From positions 1,860,001 through 1,924,000 of the forward strand of contig NC_089178.1 in the NCBI RefSeq assembly GCF_947507565.1: DNA of 64,000 nucleotides, given 5' to 3'. The position numbers and the translations under genes were made by a program. Position 1 is the first letter of the stretch, and every line of letters begins with the position of its first letter. Below, piece after piece: positions 12,126 to 23,500 of the stretch. The notes under the pieces are model-generated. The model ran no database searches and was not told where the DNA came from. It worked only from the letters and a program-made list of their open reading frames with translations. The stretch is from Oscarella lobularis (taxonomy: Eukaryota > Porifera > Homoscleromorpha > Homosclerophorida > Oscarellidae).

Positions 12126-12411
12126 TTCTACTTTGAAAAAGAAACGAACTGCATCAATTTTTGAACAAGCATAGGACTTTTACCCTCCTATGTAAGACCA
12201 AGGAAGTTTTGGTTTGCAGTTCACACTGAGATCGTGCACCACTGGGGCTGTTCGTACCTCCTCTGGTACAGAAATAAAAGCTAAACGCATGATTTAGCAA
12301 TGACAGGTTGATGATTTTTGTCTAGGCACATGCACGCAACCCGAAGGGCCGCCGGACACGCCACGCCTTTCTACTCAGCGACAGCACGTGACGAGCGGAA
12401 AGAGCAAAGAC

Positions 12412-13278
12412 ATGAATACGCTGTCGCGCATTTATCTCGCCTATTTCATTCTTCAGTGCTACGACTCAACGACAACAGGTCGCACCATACAGTTCTCCGG
12501 CCGAACGTGGACAGTGAAGGAGTCCGGCTCGAACGTATATGGCCCCGGTCCAAACTTTTGGTCCCCGGACGACTACCACGTACAGATCGACTCAAATGGC
12601 TCTCTCCACCTCCGAATATCAAACACGACCGGCAAGTGGACGTGCTCGGAGGTCGTCTTGACCGAATCACTTGGCTACGGCACCTATACATGGATTCTCG
12701 ACGCCGAAGCGGATGTCGTAGATCCACAGGCTGTCGTGGGCCTTTTCACCTACTCGCACAACAGCAGTTACGCTCATCGCGAAATCGACGTCGAATTGGC
12801 GCGCTGGGGCGACGCGTCCGAGCCGACGAACGCTCAGTACGTCGTTCAGCCGTGGCACAATCCCGGCAACCTACGTCGATTCGTCGTGCCAAGCGGCGTT
12901 CGAAATGCGTCGTACTCGTTTCGCTGGGCGCCCGATCGGGTTGACTTCGAGACGCGCTGGAAAGACGGAGGTCGATTTTCGTGGACGTTTAACGATTCCG
13001 GCGAAGTGCCGCCGCCCGGCGACGAAACGCCGATCGTCAACTTTTGGCTGTTTCGTGGAGCACCGCCGACGTCCGGTCAACATTTGGAATTGATCGTCAA
13101 GGAATTTCGCTACGTGGCTCTCGGTAATGAATCGCCTACACTGACTTCAGTGTCCAGTGTCTCTAACACAGGGACAAAGGCTTCTACTACTATTACTGCT
13201 TCTACGTCTGGTGCAAAGAAAATCAACTATATGCTCGTTCTTTGTTGTCTGATGGGCATAATGGGTATGGCACTCTGA
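12412..13278 (+). CDS. GH16-like secreted beta-glucanase/lectin-fold protein, single exon
   Basis: 288 aa from the ATG at 12412, chosen because a signal peptide follows immediately (MNTLSRIYLAYFILQC). The body is a concanavalin-type fold of glycoside hydrolase family 16: GRTWTVKES..GPGPNFWSPDD, TGKWTCSEVVL, YGTYTWILDAE, then the catalytic-loop motif HREIDVELARWGD. Its E-I-D-V-E matches the GH16 ExDxE pattern (nucleophile, assisting Asp, acid/base), so an active enzyme is plausible. NAQYVVQPWHNPGN and VNFWLFRGAPP follow. The C-terminus is a Ser/Thr stretch plus a hydrophobic end (YMLVLCCLMGIMGMAL), typical of GPI anchoring. The subfamily with EIDxExARWG is, from memory, best known in bacteria. 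With no introns in an intron-rich neighbourhood, horizontal transfer is worth testing. Substrate unknown. Confidence 0.82.
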   Translation: MNTLSRIYLAYFILQCYDSTTTGRTIQFSGRTWTVKESGSNVYGPGPNFWSPDDYHVQIDSNGSLHLRISNTTGKWTCSEVVLTESLGYGTYTWILDAEADVVDPQAVVGLFTYSHNSSYAHREIDVELARWGDASEPTNAQYVVQPWHNPGNLRRFVVPSGVRNASYSFRWAPDRVDFETRWKDGGRFSWTFNDSGEVPPPGDETPIVNFWLFRGAPPTSGQHLELIVKEFRYVALGNESPTLTSVSSVSNTGTKASTTITASTSGAKKINYMLVLCCLMGIMGMAL

Positions 13279-13397
13279 TGTGTTTTTGGTATAGATTAAA
13301 TAGATTAAATAGCCACTGACTGTGGATTAATTTTAAGCCTCGTGTTATTCAACGTGGAATACGGGCGCTCTTGTTTCCCGAACAACGATCCGTACAA

Positions 13398-15295
13398 ATG
13401 GACGATGTGCGATCAAACAGCCGTCCCCGACACCGATTCCCTGTGCACAACGTTCCCACCGTCTTTGAATACCTTCAAAACCCAATTCGGAGCGTTTCGA
13501 AGACGAATTACGATCGTTTCAACGCCCTATCGTCAATCGAACCCGGTAAAAACGATCCGGATGATCGCAAACGCCTCTCGAAAGGACTTCGTCTCTTTAG
13601 AAAGCCTTCCGACGTTGAAAATCCAAGCACTTGACGTCGAAAACGACGACTGGACAGAATCGATTGGCCTCCATACAAAGCAATTGGCGCCGCTGCGAGA
13701 ACCACTGCCCAGGTCAGAATGCGCCGCCTCCGCGCTCGAAGACCTATTAAGAAATTGTTCTCCGTTTGGCGCCGACGTCGTCAAGATCGGAGAAATTGCA
13801 AAAGAAAACGCCGTCGCCTTCGTCTCGAGACAAAACGGTTCATCGGCTCTCTGTTCAGCCGGCTGGGCACGGAATTGAACGGCGTCAGCGCTGTTTGGTG
13901 TGGATGCCCGCGCGGAAAACGAAGGCGATGACGAGAAACAAGGTCTACACTTTAAAAAAATATTGAATAAATTAAAATTCATCAACGGCCACACGGCGTT
14001 GTCTCGCTTCAAACTTTGGTCTGTCACTGTGTCTTTTTAGCTGCGGAGTAGAAGCTGTCCTTTGCCTGAGTCATCCTCGCCTTCACGTCAATTGAGGTAG
14101 TGTTTGCAGAAGTACATAAGTATTGGATCATTTTTGGTTTAGTCCTTACCAGCATACTACATCTCGTTTGCACGTGGCTCTCTTGCCTTGTGACGTTAAG
14201 TACAGAATAGTGTCACGTTCTCCACCTCAGCTACCGAAGGCAAGTCACTTGCTCGATCAAAAATAATTGAGTTTTGACTTGATCGATTGGTTTTAGTTGA
14301 AAAAGACAGTTCATTTTAGGCAGACGCCACTTCTATTAGGAGCCCATTCGTCTGAAGGGTAAACAAGTCTCAAACATGAGTGACGTTTCATTGATGTTTT
14401 TTTATCCAGCGGTATTAGAACCGAACAGCTACACGTCAGGTTAGCATATCATGAAATACAAATAATGACTCCACGTGGAGCTTTTCTTACTTAGTGTATC
14501 CGGTTCGAGTCTCACTGAAAAATCAACTCGAAAGCCCCTTCAGATCACTGCACCGGAAGAAGACGCAGACCCCAGCGTTCCTCAGCGTACGACAGGAGCA
14601 ATGGTCCCCGCTCTTAACGCCGCCTCCATGCAACAAGCGACGATTGCAGTCAAAGACATTTCAGTCGACCTTCCCCCATCCGCATTAACCTTAAAAACGT
14701 CTCTCTCCGCCGAACTTCTCGCCGGCAGTCTCTCCTCCGTGCTCCGCGGTAAAGACCAGCATCTGAACGCGAGCAATTCGACCAGTCAAGTGTCGCCCGG
14801 TCTCTCGCGCATCACTCTACCCCAAGCTCCGTTTGAGTCGTCGTCGGCGGTCGGACTTGGCCCGTCGGCGTCCGGCACGTCGCTCAACTCGCTTCGCGTG
14901 AACTTTCAGGGCTTACGACTAAGCCAGACAGATGTGACGAATAGGACGAAACGAGCGAGTCCGATGCTCGAGGGAGAAGGGCTGCACTTGTCGCCGCGCG
15001 GCGCTGTTTCGTCGCAGCGCATCGAAGTCGTCATCCCATCGCCGGAGCCAAGGACTAGAGAACGTCCGTCCTTGTCCTCAAATGGGAGCCTGTCTGACGA
15101 CGAAGAGATTACGGTTCCGCGCACGCCGGCGCACTCGTTGGCTAGTGCGCCGACCTATAGTCCTGTTCGATTACTAAGAACGGGGCTCGAGGGAGACGAC
15201 GTTGACGCTATCGACGAGGAATCGCATCCCAATACTCAGGTAGAAGAAGACACGTCGGTTGATGATACTTCGATGGGTATGCCATCGCCCAACTA
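13398..15295 (+). CDS. unrecognised multi-exon gene with Ser-rich tail
   Basis: Several compatible exons on the plus strand end in one long exon. Likely pieces: about 13398-13552 (VPTVFEYLQNPIRSVSKTNY), a piece after a 51-bp intron (SLPTLKIQALDVENDDW through ADVVKIGEIAKENAVAF), an acidic piece (LFGVDARAENEGDDEKQ) that may run on into GLHFKKILNKLKFINGHTA, further exons near 14040-14230, small exons near 14320-14440 giving TPLLLGAHSSEGGIRTEQLH, and the terminal exon to 15295 (VSGSSLTEKSTRKPLQITA... ending TSMGMPSPN). The last about 260 residues are Ser/Thr/Pro-rich and probably disordered. Frames agree across most junctions, but those at 14040-14230 are ambiguous and one may use a GC donor. The start is uncertain, because the frame is also open upstream of 13398. 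No family recognised. Confidence 0.45.
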
Positions 15296-15385
15296 AGGTC
15301 TATTCCTCGTTTTCTCTTTCTTTTATTGAGAACACTATCGCTACTAACTGGCAGTGAAATGCCTTTTTTCCTGTCTCGTTGACGT

Positions 15386-16370
15386 TCAATCGTCTTTTCC
15401 CCTAGATAGCAAATCTGCATGCAGTTCTTTCACGCTCTTCTTGAACTCGTCTTCGTGAAGAATTCCTTCGTCGTCGAACCAGGTTCCGATCGATCTGAAA
15501 AGATGTATTTCACCACCCGATAGAATTTTACAAGGTTTCTTTTTACTTTGTGAATTCTGATTCGAATGTTTGCCCGCCTTTACCGCGCTGCATTTCCATC
15601 ACGAGAGTGAACTCGTGATCAAAGCGTTTCAGGATCGAACGCAGGGCCCAAAACCTGGGTGACGAATCCTGAAAATGGGGTAATTTATAATTAGTAGCAA
15701 TCTGAATCTGATGATTTGGTTACTGTACAAAAGTGCCCAATTCATCAGATAGTTCTCACCGTCTCAAACTTTCAAGCCATTAGGACGCAGTTTGAGATGG
15801 TTTTGTTGGTATATTACAGGTACCGTTTTTTGTTTACCTTTCCCGCTGGATTCTGAACTCCCCAATATACGTAATTCCTCTCTTTGAACGCAGTGAACAA
15901 CGTCAAGATGGACATGAGAAAGAAGTACGTAAGAGAAGTCAAGATCAAATAAGGACATATCAGGTAGAGTACTACAACTAAACACCACATGCTTCAGAGG
16001 ATATCCTAATGAGCAGAAAGCCAAGATGTATTTGGACAGAGGAAACGGAAAGAGATAATCGTAGGCGAGAGCGAAGAGGGACAGAACGCAGGCCAATGAA
16101 CAGATTGCGAGACGAATGTCCATCAAAGAATGAGATTCCTTGCAGCCCATATCGGTTAGTATCTACAGTCGATATATACATGTATGGATGCTAACAGCCG
16201 ACGTTTCTTGCCTTCTTTGCAGCGTCGTCCAAGGCATTCTTCACTTTCGCTCCGTCCCACTTGTCTACCTTAATCGGCTTCTCGTTCAAAGACCACTGGT
16301 ACAAAGAATTGAGCTTGGAGCAAGCTATAAAGGCAATCGGTACCTTGAAAGACGAGTCTTTTTTACTCAT
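15386..16370 (-). CDS. SPCS2: signal peptidase complex subunit 2
   Basis: Non-catalytic ER membrane subunit of the signal peptidase complex. Exon 1 (16370-16212) starts MSKKDSSFK and contains EKPIKVDKWDGAKVKNALDD, close to the KPVKIDKWDGSAVKNSLDD core of animal SPCS2. The next exon (from 16138) gives LMDIRLAICSLACVLSLFA then LFPFPLSKYILAFCSLGY (first TM and loop). Then come a second TM (TSLTYFFLMSILTLFTAFKE), WALRSILKRFDHEFTLVMEM, SEFTKSIGTWFDDEGILHED and a C-terminal ELHADLLSRGKDD. These follow human SPCS2 order (SSSLKRFDDKYTLKL, EFTKSIAKFFDHSGTL). The first intron appears to use a GC donor (AAG|gcaag). About 10 residues found in human SPCS2 between exons 1 and 2 are missing in this reading, so a tiny exon may have been missed. 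Convergent with the Ser-rich gene. Confidence 0.88.
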
Positions 16371-17340
16371 TTTTTCTTGTCTAGCGCGCGCCGTTGTTCT
16401 GTAGCTGGCACGTGGCAGAAAAGACCGTTGTTGAAGGAGCCGGCCGACGAAGGAGCCGGCCGCATCGCCTTGAAAAAGAATTTGCCTTTGCTACAGCGTG
16501 TGCGACAAGATCCCTAGAGGCGTATCAAGTCTGCGATCGCCGCAAAAGTGAAAGAACCCAAGTAGGACGCTCAAAACTCCGCTCTCCGCAACTTCGTAGC
16601 AGCGAACGGCATCAAGAGCGCTTCTTAATGCCTTTAGACTGATAAAGAAGGGGTAGAGGCCTAAAACGCATCGGAGAAACAGTGCGCGAGCCAAGTGTTT
16701 AGCACAACGCTCATTTATCGTTTGAAATCGCGGGATTTGTTATGGAGCCCTGAGTTATAGCTTGGTAAATTGGCTCACCTCTCAGATTCCTATTTTTAAT
16801 GCTTAAAACAGCTGGCATGATTTGACCTCGTTTGTGTCAGATTCACCTCAAACTGTTATTTATTTTAATACTTCTTTCTCTCGTTTTATAGAATGGATTG
16901 TGGGTATGAAGAAGAAGGAGACGAAGAGGTAGACCGCGGTCCCAACGTCCTCGGCAGGACGGGTTGGTCCAACTGTGGGACCACGAAGACTTGTAACTTC
17001 CTTATAGTTGCAGTCCTCTAAACTGCCTGTATGCCTCCTTTTGGTATGAGGCCATAACGTCTAAAAGGCCAGCGTCTCCTGGGCAGGCCTACATCAACTG
17101 CTTGTGGTTGTGCGGCCCCGAGAAGGAAAACTGCCTACTTACGGCTTGCATCTCCTATTTGAGGCTACCATTATTATTAGTAGTCTCTCCAGGAGAATGA
17201 CGCCTACAGAAAAAATGTGTGCCTGCAAGCGTCTTCTTTATGTATTTGCAGGCACACACAGCCAAGGTCTAGATCAAAACGAGGAAAAAAGATTGCAGGT
17301 ACGCATAGAACGTATTGTCTATTTTTCACTAATGTTCATT
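16371..17340. other. non-coding interval upstream of SPCS2
   Basis: The SPCS2 upstream side starts with GC-rich sequence (GCGCGCGCC) and a short direct duplication of GAAGGAGCCGGCC near 16434-16461. Further on, 16940-17000 contains a short inverted segment around ggtccaactgtgggacc. Open frames here are short with no recognisable product. I see no gene I can support. Confidence 0.4.
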
Positions 17341-17350
17341 GATAGGGTTT

Positions 17351-17462
17351 GGGGTCCTGAGCATGACCCCGTCATTAAAAACTGCTCTGGGGTCCTGGGC
17401 ATGACCCCAATAAAAAAACTGCTCCGGGGTCCTGGGCAAGACCCCGTCAACAAAAACTGCCC
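17351..17462. repeat. three tandem copies of a hairpin-forming unit
   Basis: Three copies of a unit of about 37-38 bp, each with the inverted repeat GGGGTCCTGGGCATGACCCC (variants GAGC and CAAG in the loop) followed by an A-rich spacer ending aaaaactgc. Each can fold into a GGGGTC/GACCCC stem. No coding frame is needed to explain it. Confidence 0.8.
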
Positions 17463-18860
17463 GCGAAAGAAAAAGAAAAGGTCCGTTCGTTTTTTCCTTT
17501 TTATTGAAATAAAATGTCTGTACTCTGGCCTTTTCTCCATGGCGGCGGCAGCGCACGCGGGGTGCACCACCCCGCCGGTGCCCTAATCTAACCTACCCTA
17601 TCTATCCTAACGCGCAGCAAGGCGTGTAAATCATGTTATGCGCCTACTAAAAGCTACACATGCAAAACTGCACAAGTCCGCTCTTCGTATCTGCTGTTTG
17701 GGTATTTCACTCTTTAGTAGAAGACGTACCATCTATCCTGCAAGAAAACAGCTGTCATCTGTGAAGAGACAGGATCTCTTTGCCTGCAACGCAGTGTATG
17801 CATATTGATACAACAGTTCTTTCGCGCGCAATTATTCACAAAAATTCTATTCAGAGCCCTTCACACGTGACCCCAACGGGTCACATGCAAAGAGGTTTGT
17901 ATTTTCTGGAAACGACGTCATGCGTGTGTGGCCCGGAGTGCTCTCACGCGCATTACGTCACTGCCGTCCAATCCTGGAAAACCTCTCTTACCTTTCTCTG
18001 AGAAAGTGAGATCGACGTCAACGCCGCTTAGGCTGAAAAGAAAGGTATGTTATAAGTTAGAGTAGAGCAGACAGCACACGCGTCATCCCATTGCATTAAT
18101 GAAACCATAGATATGATTATAGACACCGGGATAGAATCCCCTGAAAGCAAATAAATGCCCAGCGCTGTATCTGCGGCCGGCCAAAGTTAACGTTAAAACG
18201 TAGTCCTATAATATGGAGTCTACACGCAGCAGAGCTAGTAAAACAAAGGAGCTTGGGAACTCGGGGACTCGGGGTTAATCCCAGGTTTGGGGACCTAAGG
18301 GGTTAATCCCGTTTTTTGCACAAGCAATCAACGGGGAGGGAAGAAGAGGAGTAGGCGGAACGCTAGGCCCGTAAACCTCCAGATGAAGTCTTATGCGTTT
18401 TGTTACCTAAGGTGACGATTAAAAGGCCTCCGGCAGCACTCATGTCAACAGCTTGTACACCCCATCAACCAACAAATCATCACCAGCAAAACATGGAAAT
18501 CACTGACAAGCTTGATGATGTTAGTGACAGGCTTGTGACTATTGAAAAACTAATAAGAGAAAAGGAGATTTCCTGCTGCCCAATAGGTAAGTCCTACGCG
18601 TGAAGCTTACAAACGGGTTTTGAAATAATTTCTACAAATTAGGAATGGTAGTAGGAATGCTAAACCTTTTAGCTTCCTGGAAGGGTCACGTCTTAAAAGA
18701 TTCAAACACGTGAAAAGTGCTGCCGGCGGGGAAGCTGTCACACCGTTGGTGGATGCCGAGCGGATACAAGCACGGGCAACGACGCGAGTCGGTAGAAGTG
18801 TCCTTGTGTTTTGCCTTCTGATTTCAATGAGGCCAGACAATGTAGCAGCGCTGCATTTAC
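17463..18860. other. gene-poor interval
   Basis: Scattered short open frames only. 18250-18320 contains repeated GGGGTTAATCCC-type words. A possible small exon at 18442-18585 would encode a polar coiled-coil piece (ITDKLDDVSDRLVTIEKLI) ending at a good GTAAGT donor, but I could not find its partner exons. Confidence 0.35.
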
Positions 18861-18865
18861 AGACA

Positions 18866-19055
18866 GAGTCACACTAGATGAAACGCCTCGAAATCGCGCA
18901 CCATACATGTTAAAACATAAAAACTTCTAACACGGGATCACAAACGTTTCATTGATTGCCAATGAAACGTTTGAACGCTTCGTTTTTCATTGTCAATCAA
19001 TGAAACGTTTGCGTCCCCGTGTTGAGATTTCGAGGCGTTTCATCTGGTGTGACTG
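18866..19055. mobile_element. foldback/MITE-like element with nested inverted repeats
   Basis: Outer arms of 28 bp at 18868-18895 and 19026-19053 are reverse complements with one mismatch (arm contains GATGAAACGCCTCGAAATC). Inner arms at 18931-18958 and 18994-19021 also pair, and carry AAACGTTTCATTGATTG. The element is about 190 bp with no coding capacity, as expected of a non-autonomous DNA transposon. I found no convincing target-site duplication. Confidence 0.72.
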
Positions 19056-19510
19056 TGTCGTCACAGCACCAGCTGCATTGTGTACGGCTATTGAAAACGG
19101 AAGCAAAATGAATGAAGCTTTTCCATTAATACTGTCTCAGCTGTTCTCGACTGCTGCACCAGTATCTGTCTGTTATTGTGCATGTAATCAGTCTGTCTAA
19201 TACAACTGAACTGGTTTATTCAGTGACCGTTATGCATTAATCAGACTCAAATAAACATGCTTACCGACTTTTGACGACAAAGGAGGCGATGGGACGCCTG
19301 CGCCCAACCACGTGGTGAGAAAAACGCAGGTTTCGCTGGTTCGTTTACCACTAAAAGAACACAGTAAGCACAAACAACGTCGAAAAAAGTTAGAAACTCC
19401 TCACAGCCACCCACAGCCACTGCGCTTTGATCCAATCCAAATCCTGGTCGATTTTTCTGGCTGCCTAGCGCACGTGCCACGTTGTTGCGTCCCGGATCCC
19501 AATAAGCCAA

Positions 19511-20263
19511 ATGGTGCTTCTTTTTCTGTTCGAACGAAATCACGGAGAGCCGTCTTCTTTTATTTAGGCAGTGACACTCAAAACGGATCTTGGGGACATC
19601 AAAATCGAACTTGCATGTGACGAAGTTCCTAAAGCGTGCGAGGTTAGCATAAACCAGCACCCCAACAACTTCATACTGGCTCTCACAGAACTTTCTCGCT
19701 CTTTGCGCAAGTGGCTACTACGACAACTGCCTTTTCCACAGGTCTTTCCGAACCATAGGGCTATCTTTCAAGATTCCAAAGCGTGCTTCTCCTAGAAACA
19801 TCAAAGGCTTTATGGTTCAGACAGGAGATCCTACTGGTACAGGAAAAGGAGGCACGAGCATATGGAATAGGAAATTTGAAGACGAAATTAGCGATGCATT
19901 AAAAGTTGGTCTTGTGTAAATTGGTAAAAGGGATTATTGATTCATTGGCCCCCTTTCCCAGCATTCCAGCAGAGGCATTGTATCGATGGCCAACAATGGG
20001 CCCGATACCAATGCTTCGCAGTTTTTCATTACCTATGCTCGGCAGTCGCATCTAGATGGAAAATACACGGTGTTTGGGAAGTAAGTTCTTCCGGCGTGGT
20101 TTGACGATGATGATGACTATAAGGGCTTTTCGTTAGAGTCATATATGGGTTTGAAACTCTGGATGATTTGGAGAAGGTACCTTCAGATGAGAAGACGTAT
20201 AGGCCCAAGACGGAAATAAGACTTCGAAACGTTAAAATTCATGCTAATCCTTTTGCACCTTAG
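19511..20263 (+). CDS. PPIL3: peptidyl-prolyl cis-trans isomerase-like 3 (cyclophilin)
   Basis: Spliceosome-associated cyclophilin. Six exons (19511-19513, 19568-19642, 19689-19741, 19796-19904, 19962-20080, 20137-20263) give 161 aa, the same length as human PPIL3. The first exon is just the ATG. The protein reads [79 protein letters not shown] and [20 protein letters not shown], ending KIHANPFAP. The cyclophilin catalytic surface is present, including the Arg of FHR, FMVQTGD and the SQFFIT segment. All introns are 45-60 bp. Convergent with giant gene A, with 270 bp between the stops. Confidence 0.95.
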
Positions 20264-20533
20264 AACTAGAAATTTTAGAAATAAGGTATAGGTGCGCCTC
20301 CGTAGCAAAGCTTACCCTTCACTCTTCCGGCAGTTTCCTGTTAAGAATTTGGCTAGATAGATTCCCAAAATCGAAATGCTAAATGACGATCTTGTGTGAT
20401 GCAATTCCAAGTCAAACACTCAATAAACCAAACGGTCCCTCACTTTCAAGTAGTCCTAACAGAAAAAAAAAGTCAACCCTACAGACAATCGTGCATAGTG
20501 GGGAGAACAATACTGACACAGTGAGAAGAAACC

Positions 20534-23500
20534 CTACGCAAACGACACGCAACCAGATGGTAGATCATCGCCTCGCTTGAACATCTGCACACCATCCGAC
20601 ACGGCGTGGCTCTTACCTCCTGCTTCATTTTGAGCTCGAATTGTCACGAACACCAAACTTCCGCTTTCACCAGGGTCCACGTCCATGCTCATCGTCTGAT
20701 TGAGCCCAATCCACGTGAACGGTACGACATCGTCGGAACCGATGCTTTTTCCGATGCCCCATTCGTAAAATGCAATACCCGACTCTCTGTCGTAGAAATC
20801 AAACCACGACGATACGATGGGCTCGTCGGAGTACTGACAGTCGTAATCGAACTCTCTGCCTTCGATCACATATCCAGCCACCGGCGATGTCATGTCCACG
20901 GTTACGCCATCCGACGTAGATACGGACGACAAGCCAGCTCCATTCGTTCCATACACTGAACAATAGTAGATGCGTCTGTCTTCCAGGATTAAGTTGGAGA
21001 AGTTCCATTCTGTAGAATTGATGCTTTCAGTTCTTACGTGCACGTTGCATAAACCAGCTGATGATCCCAAGCAAACGCTGTACTCCATCACACCGCTCTC
21101 GGCGTCAATGAAACTGTCCCAGCTACAGTCGACGAACGATGTCTCGCTCTGATACATCTTGTCTTGCTTTCCCTTTCCATCGTACACGTTTCCACTAACG
21201 GGAGACGTCGTGTCGATTAGAATTCCGTCCGAAGATATAACGGTGCGATATCCAGCTGCATTGTAACACGAGACCGTCGAATAGTAAGTCATTCCCGGTG
21301 ACATCGTACAGTGAGTGCACGATCCCTCGGTGCTGAGTCCGACTGATTGAGGACGCATGAGTTGACTTCCTCCCGGTGCCGTGCCGACGTACCACCAACA
21401 GTCGACGATCTTTGTTTCGTTATCAGTCATTCTGCCCCACGAAGCGGAATAGCCTTCGATAGACAGTTGGAAATCTAAATCGTAATTTTCTGAACCGTCG
21501 AAGATATACGATGAGACCGGTGCCGTCGTGTCGTGCATAACCCAAACCGATCGACGATACGTGTCCAGATTGGCTTTGTTTCTGGCTCGAACGATGACTT
21601 GATATTCAATTTGCGTTGTCAAGTTGAGCGATGCTGAGAACGACGTAACTTGCCCAACGTCTTCGTTGAAGACGGAGTCTCCTTGTCGATTGATCAAAGT
21701 CCAATGATACGATGCGATGCCGCTTTCGTCGTCACGGAAATCCGTCCAGAATCCAGCAATTGCCGTCATTCCACTCTCTACTCCAGAAATACTGAACGAA
21801 ACACTTCCACCCGATGGCGGTGTTCCGTCTACGGTAAATCCATCAGATTTCGACGTAGAGAACTTGCCGATTTCGGAGTAACACGTCAAAATAGTCGAGT
21901 ATGACGATCCGTGAGTCCACGTGTCTACACTTACGGAGATGGTTCCTGTCCCGCTTGAGGCGACGTCTCTTTCCCATACGCTCTCAGACGACGTTTGTAG
22001 TGCAATGGAAACTGTACACCGATCAACAACGCTTTCCGGATCGTGGAATCCACTCCATGATGCCGTGAACGTTGCATTGATTGCGTAAAAATCTTCGTCT
22101 ACAACGTCGCCAGACACAGGTGGAGTTAGATCAATGAGTACCGGTGACGACTGAACGTCGATGTACGTCGCAAAATTGTCCAAGGAAGCGTGAATACTGA
22201 CGTAGTAGTACGACCCCTGTATAATGACGCAGTCACTACACGTAGCGTTTCTCTCAGTCCCAACAGCTGTGTAACGAAGTATCTGAGCGCCACCAGGAAC
22301 AGATCCTATGCTGTAACGATATTCGTAGCCGAGTTCCGATGATCTGGTGTTCATCTCATTCTTCCAATCCCAAGACACTCCAATGGACATTTCGCTATAG
22401 TTAACTGTGACGTCGCAACAGTCGTCTTCACTCAGAACATTACTAGGTGACGGAAAGGTAAACACTTCGGCTGTTGCATCTGAGACAAGTCCAACAAGAT
22501 TGATTGCTCGTGCTGAAACCGACATTGAGCTTTCATAAAGATTGTTGGCTGATATAAAAGTATAGAATGATCCCATTTGCGGCTGCACGAATATAGTGTC
22601 TGAAGAATTTGATGATGACGGTGAAAAATTGATCTCCATGGACTCAATCGCCGATTGAGGATCACGATAATCTTTCCATTCCATAGTAAACGATGAGTCG
22701 TCGAATTGCACCAGTGAAATAGATCCAGACTGAGGTGGAGATGCGTCGATACTTTGATGTGCCGATGATGCCGTCAAATTGGCCATGTTGCTGCAGTTCA
22801 CGTATACGTTCACCTTATCTGTCGTGGCATATCCACTAATATCGAAGTCGACTGTCTGTTGTTCGAATCCCACCAATTGGTGTTCAATGGACCATCCAAT
22901 TTGAGCCATTGCTATCATCAAACACTCGGGAGGACCACTATCCGGATCGCTTGCTCCACTCCAAAGTGCTCTTAGAATGTCGTTTGAAATCCATGTCAGA
23001 GATGTTACAGAACCTGGATCTGGATCTGTCAAGTCGACGACGAAGCCGTCTGACGATGCTACGCTTTTCAGTCCGGCGCCGTTTGTAGCTTCGACTGTGA
23101 TGATGTATTTGCTTCCGGGAATGAATGAGCACGAGTCACACTCGGCGCTTGTGCTAACAGTCACGTCACTAGCAGCAAGAACCTGGCACCCGTCCACGTT
23201 CGTTCCGATTGACCATCTGTAGCTGACAATAGAGCTTTCATCGTCAGTGAAACCAGTCCAATGGGATCCGATGCCTCTAGCGCTATACCACCAATCGATA
23301 TCAGCGCCAGAGATTCCGTCAAACACAATACCCGCTCGAGGTGGAGAAATGTCAATTACGAGTCCTTCTGAAGACGCTACGGATGACAGTCCTGCACGAT
23401 TGAATGCTCTCACCGTTACAACGTAAGTACTGTTCGCTGTTAGATTAAGTCCTGTGTGTACGGCAAACGTATTCAGTTTGACGTTAGAGAAAGGAAGCGT

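Noticed and set aside
13342-13878. 178-codon frame beginning at a GTG
   Set aside because: Only parts of it are likely coding; a 51-bp intron and a second small intron give a better reading as exons of the gene ending at 15295.
17104-17586. 160-codon open frame on the plus strand
   Set aside because: It overlaps the tandem hairpin units, has no recognisable domain, and its composition follows the repeat.
17580-17615. Telomere-like CTAACC/CCTAAC words
   Set aside because: The short run is irregular (ctaatctaacctaccctatc) and not a true TTAGGG array.
22850-22880. tRNA-like B-box (GTTCGAATCCC)
   Set aside because: It lies within the coding exon of giant gene A, has no A-box or cloverleaf around it, and the paralogue has a changed base there.
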